A stretch of 64,000 bases of DNA, from positions 1 to 64,000 of the IMG/VR virus record IMGVR_UViG_3300022744_000027. The stretch is one strand, 5' to 3'. The stretch is from a virus. The position numbers and the translations under genes were made by a program. The notes below the pieces were generated by a model. That model saw only the letters and a program-made list of their open reading frames with translations, did not search any database and was not told the origin of the DNA. Shown one piece after another: positions 1 through 8,201 of the stretch (within the stretch, counting starts at the first letter, position 1; each line of letters starts with the position of its first letter).

Positions 1-1579
1 GGCTCTGACTGTTGCCAGCCAGCACGCCAGGGCCTTGGGGCTCTTCACGCGACAGCTCGCGCAGCGTGGACTCAGCGATGCTGATAGCGCGGGACAACAC
101 CAGTGGGTTGCCCTTGGCGCCGCGCAGCACGTCAAGCGCCTCGCGGACGTTGCGGTTGGTGAAGTCGAGGGCCACGCCGCAGGACTGCTCCACGCGGTTG
201 TAGTTTTCGTTCACAAGCCAAGTGCTGATGGACTTAACCACCTTGTAGCCGCTGGCCGTGTTCTCCAAGCACAGTACGCCACCGGTGATCAGCACGTCGG
301 TGTCAATGGGGTTGCGGAGGTCGCGCTCCAGACCACGGACGGCAATCGTCTTGTTGGTCAGCGGGGTGCCAGGGTTTACGCCGGCAAACGCCCCAGCGAT
401 CAGCGCCGCAGAGATGTAGGCGGGGTACAGCGTCAGCACACCGGCTGCGTTGTAGTTGTAGTGCCCGAGGTGCACCAAGGACGTCCGGTCGCTGTTGAGC
501 GCCTTCGCGGCAGCCACTGCGGCTGCATCGGTGCTGCTCAGGCCCATGCCAACAATTGCGCGACGCTCCATGCGGGCGACGTTGCTCATGTAGACCGCGT
601 GGGCATCAGCCATCGCGTGGATGGATGCGTCACCGGACACTGGGCAAATCCACTGCGCGTCAACCGTCTGCAGCACCTCGAAGGCGTCTGCCCAGTCGGC
701 CGTAAGGGTCGAGCCATTGGAGCCACCGGACAGGAACGCAAAAGCGGACGCGGCGGGCGGCTTGCCAACGGCAGCCACGCGGGTGGCGCGAACAAAGTCC
801 TGCTGCGCGCCGTTGAACCAGTCCACCAACGCCTGAAGGTCTGCCTTCACGGTGTAGGGCGTGGTTTTCACGTTTTGAGTCGTGATGTAGTCCAGACCGT
901 TCAAAGCGATCTTGGAGTAATTGCCGTCGCCAACAGTGGCAGAGAAGCCGGCCACCAAGTTGATGCGGTCCACCACGGCCTGAATGGTCGTGTACAGCGT
1001 CATGTCGATGGTTGCCACTGTGGTGCCAGTGGGGGCCTGCAACACCACGCTGGTACCGTCAATCGTCGCCACGGCTGTGGCTTCGGCACCGGTGTAGACC
1101 AGAGAGAAAGCGCTACGGGTCAGGTTGTCGATGGTGTAGTAGGCGTCGTCCTTCTGCACCGTTGGGCGCAAGCCGGTAACGCTACCCGCCTCAATCTTGA
1201 CCTTGATCTTGTTCTCGTTCACGCCGTAGCCGACAGACGTGAGGTTAATCACGTTGGCGGTTGTGGAGTCCTTCAGGACGCCCGTTGCCTGCACAGCAGG
1301 GTTCACACGAACAGCGACCACCTGGCTGGGGCCATTGGTTTCGCGGCTGGGGTCAAACGCGGCAAGCACGGCATCCAGCAACTCGCCGGACTCCAGCGTG
1401 CGCTGGGCTTCCTGCGGGCTGCCAAAGCGCAGCGCCGTCTTGGGCGCTCCACCGGCGGAAGACCCGACAATTGCAACGACGTTGCCGACGCTGAGGTTTT
1501 GATTGCGCATCGCGTCATCGTTGACGACAGACGCGGTGGTTGGGGTGATGAGCAGGCGCCCATTGAAGAATACAGACAT
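1..1579 (-). CDS. phage tail sheath protein (3' end outside window)
   Basis: At least 525 residues are visible; the C-terminus lies beyond base 1. The start is the ATG at 1577-1579, preceded by a GCGAGG ribosome site. The protein opens MSVFFNGRLLITPTTASVVN and later holds a GNPLVLSRAIS stretch followed by a glycine-rich end. The repeated beta-rich sheath domains and the closing region on cross-linking strands fit contractile tail sheath proteins, which polymerise around the tail tube and contract on infection. It is the last gene seen of the neck/tail set reading leftward. This is the main evidence for a myovirus-like virion. Assignment is by recognition of sequence style, not alignment. Confidence 0.8.
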   Translation of the reverse strand, partial: MSVFFNGRLLITPTTASVVNDDAMRNQNLSVGNVVAIVGSSAGGAPKTALRFGSPQEAQRTLESGELLDAVLAAFDPSRETNGPSQVVAVRVNPAVQATGVLKDSTTANVINLTSVGYGVNENKIKVKIEAGSVTGLRPTVQKDDAYYTIDNLTRSAFSLVYTGAEATAVATIDGTSVVLQAPTGTTVATIDMTLYTTIQAVVDRINLVAGFSATVGDGNYSKIALNGLDYITTQNVKTTPYTVKADLQALVDWFNGAQQDFVRATRVAAVGKPPAASAFAFLSGGSNGSTLTADWADAFEVLQTVDAQWICPVSGDASIHAMADAHAVYMSNVARMERRAIVGMGLSSTDAAAVAAAKALNSDRTSLVHLGHYNYNAAGVLTLYPAYISAALIAGAFAGVNPGTPLTNKTIAVRGLERDLRNPIDTDVLITGGVLCLENTASGYKVVKSISTWLVNENYNRVEQSCGVALDFTNRNVREALDVLRGAKGNPLVLSRAISIAESTLRELSREEPQGPGVLAGNSQS

Positions 1580-1591
1580 GCTGGGCCTCGC

Positions 1592-1807
1592 TTAAACAGG
1601 CTTGTTGAGAAATGCGTCGAACCGAGATTTGAACTCGGACTCGGTGGCGCTCAGGCGTCCACCGGTGCGCTCGTGGTGCTCAAAGGAACCGATCAGCTCT
1701 GGACGCTTCACGGTCGCCGACAGGCGAGCGCAAAACTCATTCAGATGCTGGGGAAGTTCCGGCGTCGCTGGCTCTGCCGACGCCACAGTGGTGGCTAACT
1801 TGCTCAA
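1592..1807 (-). CDS. small uncharacterised protein before tail sheath
   Basis: 71 residues, hydrophilic and predicted mostly helical, with no recognised domain. Its start overlaps the stop of the upstream gene by four bases (ATGA type), so the two are translationally coupled, and the sheath gene follows 12 bases later. Position between a neck-type protein and the sheath suggests a small tail-assembly role, but that is inference from location only. Confidence 0.6.
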   Translation of the reverse strand: MSKLATTVASAEPATPELPQHLNEFCARLSATVKRPELIGSFEHHERTGGRLSATESEFKSRFDAFLNKPV

Positions 1808-2640
1808 TTAGTGCTCCTTGAAATAACTTCGTTGATGACGCTGTTCACTCGACCGGCAACGCGAACCGGGGCCAGGCAGGTGAACGTGCTCATCACCTGG
1901 TAGATGTGAGCGGGATACTCGCCGTTGACGGCATCAATGTCCTGCTGCGACAGGCTGCACTGCTGCCACCCTTCGTCAGCGAACACCGGCAGGTTTGCCA
2001 CGACGATCCGTCGTATGGCCTTGCGAAGCTCCAGCCGCTCGTCGCTGTTCAAGCTCCAGCCGATCAGGGTCACGCTGACATTTGCCAGCCACCCCTCGGA
2101 CTCGGACCAATCGCCGCCAATCTCGTCGAACTGGTCGCCGATCATGTCCTCGCCGATAAACCGCTCGCCGGGTTCCTCGTTTTCGAGGTGCACGGTCACG
2201 AGTGGCATGGCCAGGTCGCGCTCAAGCGACGGGGATGCTGTATAGACTTGGATGTAACCAAGCTCGGTGGCGAAGTTGCCGCGTTGGCACTCCACCAGGA
2301 GGCCGGACTCAATCCGCTGACGGAGCACCGACAGCACGTCGACACTCATGTCCTCGTAGATAGCGTCAGGCGTGCCGCTTGCCGTGGGACCAGCCGTCCA
2401 GACCAAGCCATCGGACGTGTAGAACGGCCGGTAGAAGGCCATCACCTGATTTTGCAGAAAGGCAGAGTCAACGATTACACGCTCGTCTCCTTCATACGCC
2501 ACGACCGCCGATGCGTCGTCGTGGCTGGAAAATGTATCAGAACCCTTGCGAAGCACCTTCCACCGGACGGCACCAGCTGGCGGCTCGATAAAGAGCCGCA
2601 GCGCATTGCCGACGTGGAGTGGTTGCACCATGGAGATCAC
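1804..2640 (-). CDS. putative neck/tail-completion structural protein
   Basis: 278 residues, about one third acidic or polar, with no motif I can name. The most upstream start is a GTG at 2640 that lies exactly 15 bases after the GTCGTGA core of a late-type promoter element, the spacing seen at other late starts; an ATG three codons later (2631) is the alternative. No ribosome-binding site precedes the GTG, which fits leaderless translation. It sits between connector proteins and the tail sheath, where tail terminator or completion proteins are normally encoded. Confidence 0.55.
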   Translation of the reverse strand: MISMVQPLHVGNALRLFIEPPAGAVRWKVLRKGSDTFSSHDDASAVVAYEGDERVIVDSAFLQNQVMAFYRPFYTSDGLVWTAGPTASGTPDAIYEDMSVDVLSVLRQRIESGLLVECQRGNFATELGYIQVYTASPSLERDLAMPLVTVHLENEEPGERFIGEDMIGDQFDEIGGDWSESEGWLANVSVTLIGWSLNSDERLELRKAIRRIVVANLPVFADEGWQQCSLSQQDIDAVNGEYPAHIYQVMSTFTCLAPVRVAGRVNSVINEVISRSTN

Positions 2641-2662
2641 GCCCGAATTTTTACATCACGAC
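2641..2662 (-). promoter_or_regulatory. late-type promoter element, minus direction
   Basis: Core GTCGTGAT (2662 down to 2655) followed by A at -11 and T at -7 relative to the GTG start at 2640. Core-to-start spacing is 15 bases. It overlaps a facing element on the plus strand, the two cores forming a TCACG-N6-CGTGA dyad. Confidence 0.6.
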
Positions 2663-2664
2663 CG

Positions 2665-2686
2665 GGCGTGACAACACAATCAAGAC
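2665..2686 (+). promoter_or_regulatory. late-type promoter element, plus direction (GGCGTGAC variant)
   Basis: GGCGTGAC at 2665-2672, A at -11 and T at -7, and ATG exactly 15 bases after the 7-base core. It is the only plus-strand copy found, and it precedes the only plus-strand structural-type gene in this part of the window. No ribosome-binding site lies between it and the ATG. Confidence 0.55.
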
Positions 2687-3559
2687 ATGAGTGCACTCAG
2701 CTACAAGATCACGTTCTCCGCCGGTGCCCAGCTCGACCTCGCGGCAGGCATCAATTCTCAGGTGATGCCGCTACTGAACCAGGCTGTACGCGCGGTGGCG
2801 CAGCAGACTGCAATCGATTGGCAGAAAGCCGTGCACCGGGCCAAGTTATGGAGCGGGGAAAAGGACGCATACGCCCAGAGCATCAAGTGGCAGATGACGG
2901 GCGACTTTAGCGCGATGGTCGAAACCGACTACAAGCACGCCGCCGAGATCGAAACCGGGCGCGGGCCGCGCGACCTGAAGCAGATGCTACTGACAAGCCA
3001 GAAGGTCAGACGCACCAAGGATGGGCGCAGGTTTCTGGTCATACCCATGCGCCACAACACCCCAGGCAACACCGCGCACGCCAGCGCCGTGCCAGCAGCA
3101 GTACACAACCTCGCATCGGCCATGGCGCCGTCGCGCGTGGTCTCCATGGGGCAACGCCCCAGCGGCGAGGTTACGAACCTGTCCCCAAAATCCGGCATGT
3201 CGGCCGCCAGCAAGCAGACACCGTACCTAAGCAACCCAAAGACCAAGCAGGCCTCAATGGTGGCTGCCCGCAAGTACGCATTGGGCGGCAGGCTGACGAT
3301 GGGGGCGCTCAAAGGCGCAGGGATGGACGCGGCGTCAGCGAAACGCTACGCGGGCATGGTTCGCATGGACACCAGCACGCCAGGCGGCGGAAAGTCGTCT
3401 CAGCTTATGACGTTCAGAATCATGATGGAGGGCGCAACCGGCAAGTGGGTTATCCCGGCGCAGCCCGGCAAGTTCCTCGCCAGAGGTGTCGCCCAGGCCA
3501 TGCAGCCCAAGGCCGAGGCGGCGTTTGCAGCCGCCGTGAAGAAGACGATCAGCGGCTGA
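2687..3559 (+). CDS. putative head-tail joining / tail-completion protein
   Basis: 290 residues, basic, alanine-rich. The C-terminal part (about 240-290: RIMMEGATGKWVIPAQPGKF and a basic alanine-rich helix) resembles HK97-gp10-like and other neck proteins. It is encoded on the plus strand inside a minus-strand late region, and its last 11 bases overlap the convergent gene ending at 3549. Its own late-type element lies immediately upstream at the standard 15-base spacing, so it is probably expressed with the late genes despite its orientation. Function is inferred from context and composition. Confidence 0.55.
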   Translation: MSALSYKITFSAGAQLDLAAGINSQVMPLLNQAVRAVAQQTAIDWQKAVHRAKLWSGEKDAYAQSIKWQMTGDFSAMVETDYKHAAEIETGRGPRDLKQMLLTSQKVRRTKDGRRFLVIPMRHNTPGNTAHASAVPAAVHNLASAMAPSRVVSMGQRPSGEVTNLSPKSGMSAASKQTPYLSNPKTKQASMVAARKYALGGRLTMGALKGAGMDAASAKRYAGMVRMDTSTPGGGKSSQLMTFRIMMEGATGKWVIPAQPGKFLARGVAQAMQPKAEAAFAAAVKKTISG

Positions 3560-4190
3560 ACAAGTCCCACTTGCGGGCGACCACCTTCTTGGGCAGGCGC
3601 ATGCCGCTGTGCATGTTCCGATTACTGGGCAGCGCTGCCCACACGAAATATTCAAGATACCGCGTCCCAGTCAGGGAGTAGCTGGTGCCTGCAGGCGGCT
3701 CACCCACACCGCCGGGCCACGTGGGGCGACCGTCGGTACCGATCACCGGCAAACCGCCCTCCACAACAAGGCGAGTGGTCGGATGCAGCCAGAAACACCG
3801 AGTGACGCTGGCCACTGCGAATATCAGACGCTCCGCCGGTGCACCGCGCAGCAGCGGCTGGCTGAACACATCTGTGGCGTTGAGCATGACAACGCGGTCG
3901 AACTGGCCGGCGTCCCACAACGGGCTGGACTGGGGAATGCTGAGCACGGTGTCGCCGGACTCCCACTGCCCGGACTGCGCCCACTCCGCCAATGTCTCCT
4001 GCCCCGCGATGCCGGTCACCGTCCGCACAGGCTCATCCCACAGGCGGCCCTTGCCGGAGCACAGTATGTGCTTCGGGTCGGCCGCGCCCGATTGTGGGTT
4101 GACGCACGCACAGGCATAGGAGCGCCGCCAGTCCACGGACTGTCCGATGTTGGATAGGTGGCGATCAAACGCCGACGAATTGAACCGCAT
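3549..4190 (-). CDS. virion-associated protein with Cys motif, probable neck component
   Basis: 213 residues. Near the N-terminus (about 24-51) there is a C-x-C pair followed by a C-S-G-K-G motif and a Trp, a pattern found in small phage head-tail proteins; the rest is beta-rich. The ATG overlaps the stop of the upstream connector-like gene by one base. Context between connector and tail-completion genes supports a structural role; a precise one cannot be given. Confidence 0.5.
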   Translation of the reverse strand: MRFNSSAFDRHLSNIGQSVDWRRSYACACVNPQSGAADPKHILCSGKGRLWDEPVRTVTGIAGQETLAEWAQSGQWESGDTVLSIPQSSPLWDAGQFDRVVMLNATDVFSQPLLRGAPAERLIFAVASVTRCFWLHPTTRLVVEGGLPVIGTDGRPTWPGGVGEPPAGTSYSLTGTRYLEYFVWAALPSNRNMHSGMRLPKKVVARKWDLFSR

Positions 4191-5269
4191 CAGATCACCA
4201 CCATCCGCACGCCGTGAATGCGCGCCATGAGGCCGCCGTTCGATCCAGCCGAGCCGTTGAGAATGGTGTCCACGGCATCGTGGTACTTACTGGCGTCCAC
4301 AGACAAGCTCTGCGACAGGCCATCGGCGCTGATAGAGCCGGACTGAGGCATGAAGCCATCCTCCACGATCTTGACCACGGCCATTTTTTGCACGGCGTCG
4401 ATCAGGTCCGGGTAGTCGCGGGCGGCATTAGCCAGGCCGGCAATGTATTCCAGCTCCACGGTGAACGGGAGCTGGCGTCCGCCAGAGAAGTGGCTAAGGA
4501 ACATGCCGCCCAGCAGCGTCTGGTACGCCGTGCCCGTGGGCACGATCTGCACCTGGCCGTACCTGCCGTCGTGGCGCACCCAGTCGGGTGGCACCTCCAT
4601 GATCGTCTGCGCCGGTGAGGGGTAGACGAATTTCATGCTGACAATCGATTGAATAGGCTTCTGGCGGGTGATGATCATGCCCCACTTGTCGCCGGTGTAG
4701 TTGCCGGGGTCGTAATCGTAGGCTGGGTCGATGTCCCACGGCATACCGGCAGGCAGCGCGGCTATCTGCTCGGGGGTTGGTGTGCGCGGGAAAAATCGGG
4801 TCGGCGCCAGCGGAACGCGCAGGGCATGCGCCACATGGGCCTCTGCTGCGAGCAGCTTCTCCCACAGGTACTCGTCGCTCACCTGCAGGTCGGGCATGAT
4901 CGAGTGAGCCAGCAGCATGAGCCGGTCCGCCCGAATCTTGTCGATGACCACGTCCTGAATGAACAGGGCCGAGCGCACGATTTGACCCAGCGCCACGGAT
5001 GTGACGGCAAAGCGCTTCACGCCACGGGACCACGCCACCACCAGAAGGGCGTCGCCCGTCGGGATTGCGAGGGTTTCTGCCTCGGTCAAATCGACCGACA
5101 CGGCACCAGGCGCAGTGCCAAGCGTGGCGGCCTTGGATGGCACGTAGACGGTGCCACCATCAACGGAGATGACCGATGCCGTCACGGCGCCTGTGATGGG
5201 GACGGCAGCGCCACTGGCCGTGACGATGACAGCCAGCGTGGCTGGCAGGTTCTGTGTGGTCGTGAGCAT
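4190..5269 (-). CDS. putative head-tail connector (gp6-like) protein
   Basis: I use the ATG at 5269 (359 residues). A further in-frame ATG at 5284 falls inside the late-type promoter element, upstream of its expected transcription start, so it would not be transcribed. Residues 110-190 (VSDEYLWEKLLAAEAHVAHA then PRTPTPEQI) look like the helical part of gp6-type connector proteins, with beta-rich segments around it. Expected role is joining portal vertex to tail. Assignment rests on these helices and gene order. Confidence 0.5.
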   Translation of the reverse strand: MLTTTQNLPATLAVIVTASGAAVPITGAVTASVISVDGGTVYVPSKAATLGTAPGAVSVDLTEAETLAIPTGDALLVVAWSRGVKRFAVTSVALGQIVRSALFIQDVVIDKIRADRLMLLAHSIMPDLQVSDEYLWEKLLAAEAHVAHALRVPLAPTRFFPRTPTPEQIAALPAGMPWDIDPAYDYDPGNYTGDKWGMIITRQKPIQSIVSMKFVYPSPAQTIMEVPPDWVRHDGRYGQVQIVPTGTAYQTLLGGMFLSHFSGGRQLPFTVELEYIAGLANAARDYPDLIDAVQKMAVVKIVEDGFMPQSGSISADGLSQSLSVDASKYHDAVDTILNGSAGSNGGLMARIHGVRMVVI

Positions 5270-5273
5270 GATG

Positions 5274-5295
5274 GCGGCAATCATTGCATCACGAC
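5274..5295 (-). promoter_or_regulatory. late-type promoter element
   Basis: GTCGTGAT core (5295-5288), conserved A and T of the -10-like part, expected start about 5273, giving a leader of only about four bases before the ATG at 5269. It directly follows the T-run of the terminator at 5297-5320. Confidence 0.55.
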
Positions 5296-5296
5296 G

Positions 5297-5320
5297 AAAA
5301 AAAGCCGCCCGAAGGCGGCT
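5297..5320 (-). terminator. rho-independent terminator
   Basis: On the minus strand: stem AGCCGCC / GGCGGCT (5320-5314 with 5309-5303), four-base loop and seven Ts. It ends the transcript of the gene at 5342-5692, and the next late-type promoter starts one base after it. Confidence 0.85.
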
Positions 5321-5341
5321 GGTTCAAAGCTACAGCCAGGC

Positions 5342-5692
5342 TTAGAACGTGGTTTCGTCGTCGGCTGTGCCGTCGGCCTTGGCCGCGGGCTTCACGGCCT
5401 TAGCGGGGGCCACGGGTGCCACTGTCTTGGCGGGTGGTGCGGGTGGGGTGACAGCCTTCAATGCAGCGGCGGCCTCGTCGGCGGCGCGCTGGGCAGCGGC
5501 GGCAATTTCAGCCTTGCGGCGAGCATCAGCAGCGGGGTCTTCCTTGTGCTCCACGTAGCCGGGGATGGATAGGAAGGCCTCGGCCTGCTCAGCGGAGACT
5601 TCATCGGACAGCATACCGCCTTCGGCTGGGGTGAACTTCACGCCGTTGATTTCAGCGGCGGCGTTGGGGAGGGTACAGATTACTTTGGGCAT
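5342..5692 (-). CDS. small Ala/Pro-rich virion protein
   Basis: 116 residues. The N-terminal half is folded-looking (VICTLPNAAAEINGVKF and an acidic helix), while residues 60-110 are an alanine/proline/lysine-rich tail. A clear CGGAG ribosome site precedes the ATG. Small proteins of this style occur between capsid and connector genes in many phages. It lies downstream of a free-standing endonuclease gene and may be served by a late-type element inside that gene (5806-5827). Confidence 0.55.
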   Translation of the reverse strand: MPKVICTLPNAAAEINGVKFTPAEGGMLSDEVSAEQAEAFLSIPGYVEHKEDPAADARRKAEIAAAAQRAADEAAAALKAVTPPAPPAKTVAPVAPAKAVKPAAKADGTADDETTF

Positions 5693-5708
5693 GGAAACTC
5701 CGGTAGGG

Positions 5709-6593
5709 TTAAAACAGAGGCACTGTGAACAGCTCGGTGTTGCCGTTATTCATGACGGGAACACCATTGTACCTGTGGCTCGAAAACTGTTGGTGCAGTT
5801 GCTTCTCGCGGATTCTGGCATCACGACCCAACGAGAACGAAATTGTTGATACCAATGACGCCTTGACGCCCTTCACAAGCCCCATGGAGAGCAAGCGCTT
5901 GCTGGGTGGGCGGTTGGTGATGCCGACCTTGTGCAGCACTGCGCCGCCAGGAGTGGTCATCCTGAATTGGTAAAGGGTGGCCGGAAGGTCGTCGCGGAAG
6001 CCGGTGAACCCTGGCTCCATGTGGCGGCAGGCGTCCAGCTCCAAGCCCCGGCGGAGCATGGTGGTGTACGCGCCAAAGTCGGTCTCCTTGAAGACGCCGC
6101 GGGTCTTGAACTGCAGTGCGATGGCGAGGATTTCGTCGTCGGTGAGGCGGCGCGTGCCGTCGGGCATGTGGGCGCAAACGGTGTCGAGGATGCCGCGCTT
6201 AATCGCAGATTGATAAGCTCCGTTGTCGCGTTCGACAAACTCGCTGCGGGTGGAATATTTCGAGGCAATTGCTCCAATTTCAGCATCCGAGAGGCGGCGC
6301 TTTTTCGTGATCATGTGGGAAAACGCAGCATCAATCAGTCCGCGCTTGCGGGCTGCCGTATAAAGCGGTTGATCAGCATTCCTGAACTCGGTGCGGGTGG
6401 AATACTTGGCTGCGGCTAACAGCACCATCTCGTCCGTTATCGACCGGTGCATGTGCTCCATGTGGGCGCAGGCTTCATCGACACGGCGCATGTGCCTGAG
6501 TGACTGATAGTGTCCATAAAACAACCTACGGAATTCCGACCTCGTCTTGCACTTCAGCGCCTCCGCTGCGCACTCTTCAAAAGTTCTTTTCAT
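5709..6593 (-). CDS. repeat-containing endonuclease, T5orf172/GIY-YIG-like C-terminus
   Basis: I start at the ATG at 6593, because an upstream ATG (6629) lies in the terminator of the capsid gene; 294 residues. Roughly residues 20-200 hold four copies of a 45-50-residue unit with the pattern T-R-x-E-F ... Y-x-x-A-x-K-R-G ... H-M, typical of DNA-contacting repeats in homing-type enzymes. Residues about 205-290 (LYQFRMTTPGGAVLHKVGIT, then R-L-L and a basic C-terminus) resemble the T5orf172 branch of GIY-YIG nucleases. It sits alone behind the capsid terminator with no obvious structural role, as expected of a mobile endonuclease gene. Confidence 0.6.
   Translation of the reverse strand: MKRTFEECAAEALKCKTRSEFRRLFYGHYQSLRHMRRVDEACAHMEHMHRSITDEMVLLAAAKYSTRTEFRNADQPLYTAARKRGLIDAAFSHMITKKRRLSDAEIGAIASKYSTRSEFVERDNGAYQSAIKRGILDTVCAHMPDGTRRLTDDEILAIALQFKTRGVFKETDFGAYTTMLRRGLELDACRHMEPGFTGFRDDLPATLYQFRMTTPGGAVLHKVGITNRPPSKRLLSMGLVKGVKASLVSTISFSLGRDARIREKQLHQQFSSHRYNGVPVMNNGNTELFTVPLF
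5806..5827 (-). promoter_or_regulatory. possible internal late-type promoter element
   Basis: GTCGTGAT with the conserved A and T of the -10-like part, inside the 3' part of the endonuclease gene. It would make a transcript for the gene at 5342-5692, whose upstream transcript is cut by the terminator at 6597-6629. It is also coding sequence (G-R-D-A-R), so it could be chance. Confidence 0.35.
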
Positions 6594-6596
6594 GGC

Positions 6597-6629
6597 AAAA
6601 AAAAATGGCGACACATAATGTGCCGCCAT
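6597..6629 (-). terminator. rho-independent terminator after major capsid gene
   Basis: Minus-strand stem of 12 bases with one mismatch (6629-6618 with 6616-6605), one-base loop region and nine Ts. It isolates the capsid operon from the endonuclease gene behind it. Confidence 0.8.
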
Positions 6630-6654
6630 CTTAGCTCTGCTTTACGCTGATTTA

Positions 6655-8163
6655 TCAGCCGTGCGGACGCCAAGTGCTGGTCGCTGGAAGAATATTCTTC
6701 ACGAAACCATGATGTTTCGGCTTGGTAATGCGCAAAAAGCCGAATAAGAACTGGAACCATGATTGCACTGGCACGCCACCCACGCCGAAAGGCAATGGAA
6801 TCTTGGTCATCGGCTGGAACTGGCGCCATCCGATTGCATCAGCCGACTGAGCCAAGTTCAACACTGGCACCTTGCAAGTACCAGGGATGTCGCGGTTCAA
6901 ATCGGTAAACACGGTGGATGCACCAGTGCGGGGGATGATTTTCACCAAGCGCAGGTCGCTGGTACCGTCGGTACCATTCTGGCGACCGCGATAGATCGCG
7001 TAGCCAGTCTCGGTGCCGGATGCGGACACAGTGATAGTCACAACAGCCTTCTTGCCTGCGGCCACGGCGATCTGGCCGGACTTCAGGATAGTGGACTGAC
7101 CCTGACCAGCGCCACCCACGCCGGCGACGGCGTAGTAGTAGTTACCAGCGCGAGGCGCGGTGAACTGGCTGGCGGTGTCGTCGGCTGTAGCGACCACAGC
7201 AATTGCAGCGGGCTTGAACGTGTTGTTAGCCGTGGCCAATGCGGGCTGTGACACCTCGAACGGCTTGGACATCACGAAGTCTGCGTGGTGCAGGAACGTG
7301 TCGATGTTGGTCTTCAACACGCCTTCGGTCAGGCGAATGCCAGACACGTGAGCGCCGACTGCCATGTTCTGGTTGCCACCATCGGGGCTCCAGCGGAATG
7401 CGGGGTCCAGACCCATGTTCAAGTCAGTCTGCACAGCAGTAGGCATGAACACGTCGGTGATGCGACCCCAAGAACCATAGTCAAACACCGAAGCGTTGAT
7501 CTTGGCAAAAGGCTCCACGGAATTCAGGGGCAGGCCCTGCATGTCCACGACGTTGGAATCGGGCACATTGCCGGCTTCGATTTCCGCTTCGATCTGGGCA
7601 AAGATGCCGTCGAACTCGGTTGGGCAAGCCTTGCTGTTTCCGTAGAACAACAGGTACTCAGCGTCGGTCATCAACTGCAGGGCGCCGTTGCGCTCTTCCA
7701 CAGCGGTGGCTTCCACGATGTTCTTGCCGATATTCAGCACGTAGCCGACCTGGCGCAAAGTCATCAGGAATTTGACCAGGCCAACTTCACGGCTGTACTC
7801 GCCCTGAGCTGCGCGAACAACACCCATCTGGGAGTTAGTCGAACCGCCGAGGAAGCCACCGATGCCAGTCTGGCGGGTGTATTCGTCAACGATGTTAGTC
7901 GCGTTGGTCTGCTGCAGGCGCTTGAACAACACGAAGTGTTCCTGCTCCTGAATGGTGGTCTTCATGGCGGTGTCCAAAGACTGCACGCCCAGAGCGCCAC
8001 CACCGGTCAAGGTGGAAACGTCGGTCTGGTACGAGCTGGCTTCGAGGGCCTTCTTCAGATCGCCCATGGCGTCCAAAGAGCCGCCCATAGAGGCGCCGAG
8101 GGATGGATTGCTGCCGCCGGGGGCCATGCCCGCAAACTGCTGCATCAAGGTTTGAGCGTCCAT
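6655..8163 (-). CDS. major capsid protein
   Basis: 502 residues, preceded by an AAGGA ribosome site. The N-terminal region (1-80) resembles delta-domain/scaffold sequence. The central part (80-300: N-I-V-D-E-Y-T-R, E-R-N-G-A-L, L-L-F-Y-G-N) is typical of HK97-fold capsid proteins. Residues about 315-425 form a separate beta-sandwich-like insertion (A-P-R-A-G-N-Y-Y-Y-A-V through Y-A-I-Y-R-G and V-F-T-D-L-N), resembling fibronectin-III/Ig-like surface domains. The HK97-like core resumes to the C-terminus. It follows protease and scaffold-like genes and has its own strong terminator. Forms the head shell. Confidence 0.8.
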   Translation of the reverse strand: MDAQTLMQQFAGMAPGGSNPSLGASMGGSLDAMGDLKKALEASSYQTDVSTLTGGGALGVQSLDTAMKTTIQEQEHFVLFKRLQQTNATNIVDEYTRQTGIGGFLGGSTNSQMGVVRAAQGEYSREVGLVKFLMTLRQVGYVLNIGKNIVEATAVEERNGALQLMTDAEYLLFYGNSKACPTEFDGIFAQIEAEIEAGNVPDSNVVDMQGLPLNSVEPFAKINASVFDYGSWGRITDVFMPTAVQTDLNMGLDPAFRWSPDGGNQNMAVGAHVSGIRLTEGVLKTNIDTFLHHADFVMSKPFEVSQPALATANNTFKPAAIAVVATADDTASQFTAPRAGNYYYAVAGVGGAGQGQSTILKSGQIAVAAGKKAVVTITVSASGTETGYAIYRGRQNGTDGTSDLRLVKIIPRTGASTVFTDLNRDIPGTCKVPVLNLAQSADAIGWRQFQPMTKIPLPFGVGGVPVQSWFQFLFGFLRITKPKHHGFVKNILPATSTWRPHG

Positions 8164-8201
8164 TGCTGTGTCCTTAAGAGTAAAAGTTAATGATGCCGCG
8201 A

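Noticed and set aside
35-1798. Long open frames on the plus strand opposite the late genes (for example about 587 codons here, and others opposite 26-37 kb)
   Set aside because: They are mirror frames caused by GC-rich codon bias of the minus-strand genes; composition is His/Gly/Arg-rich and no domain appears.
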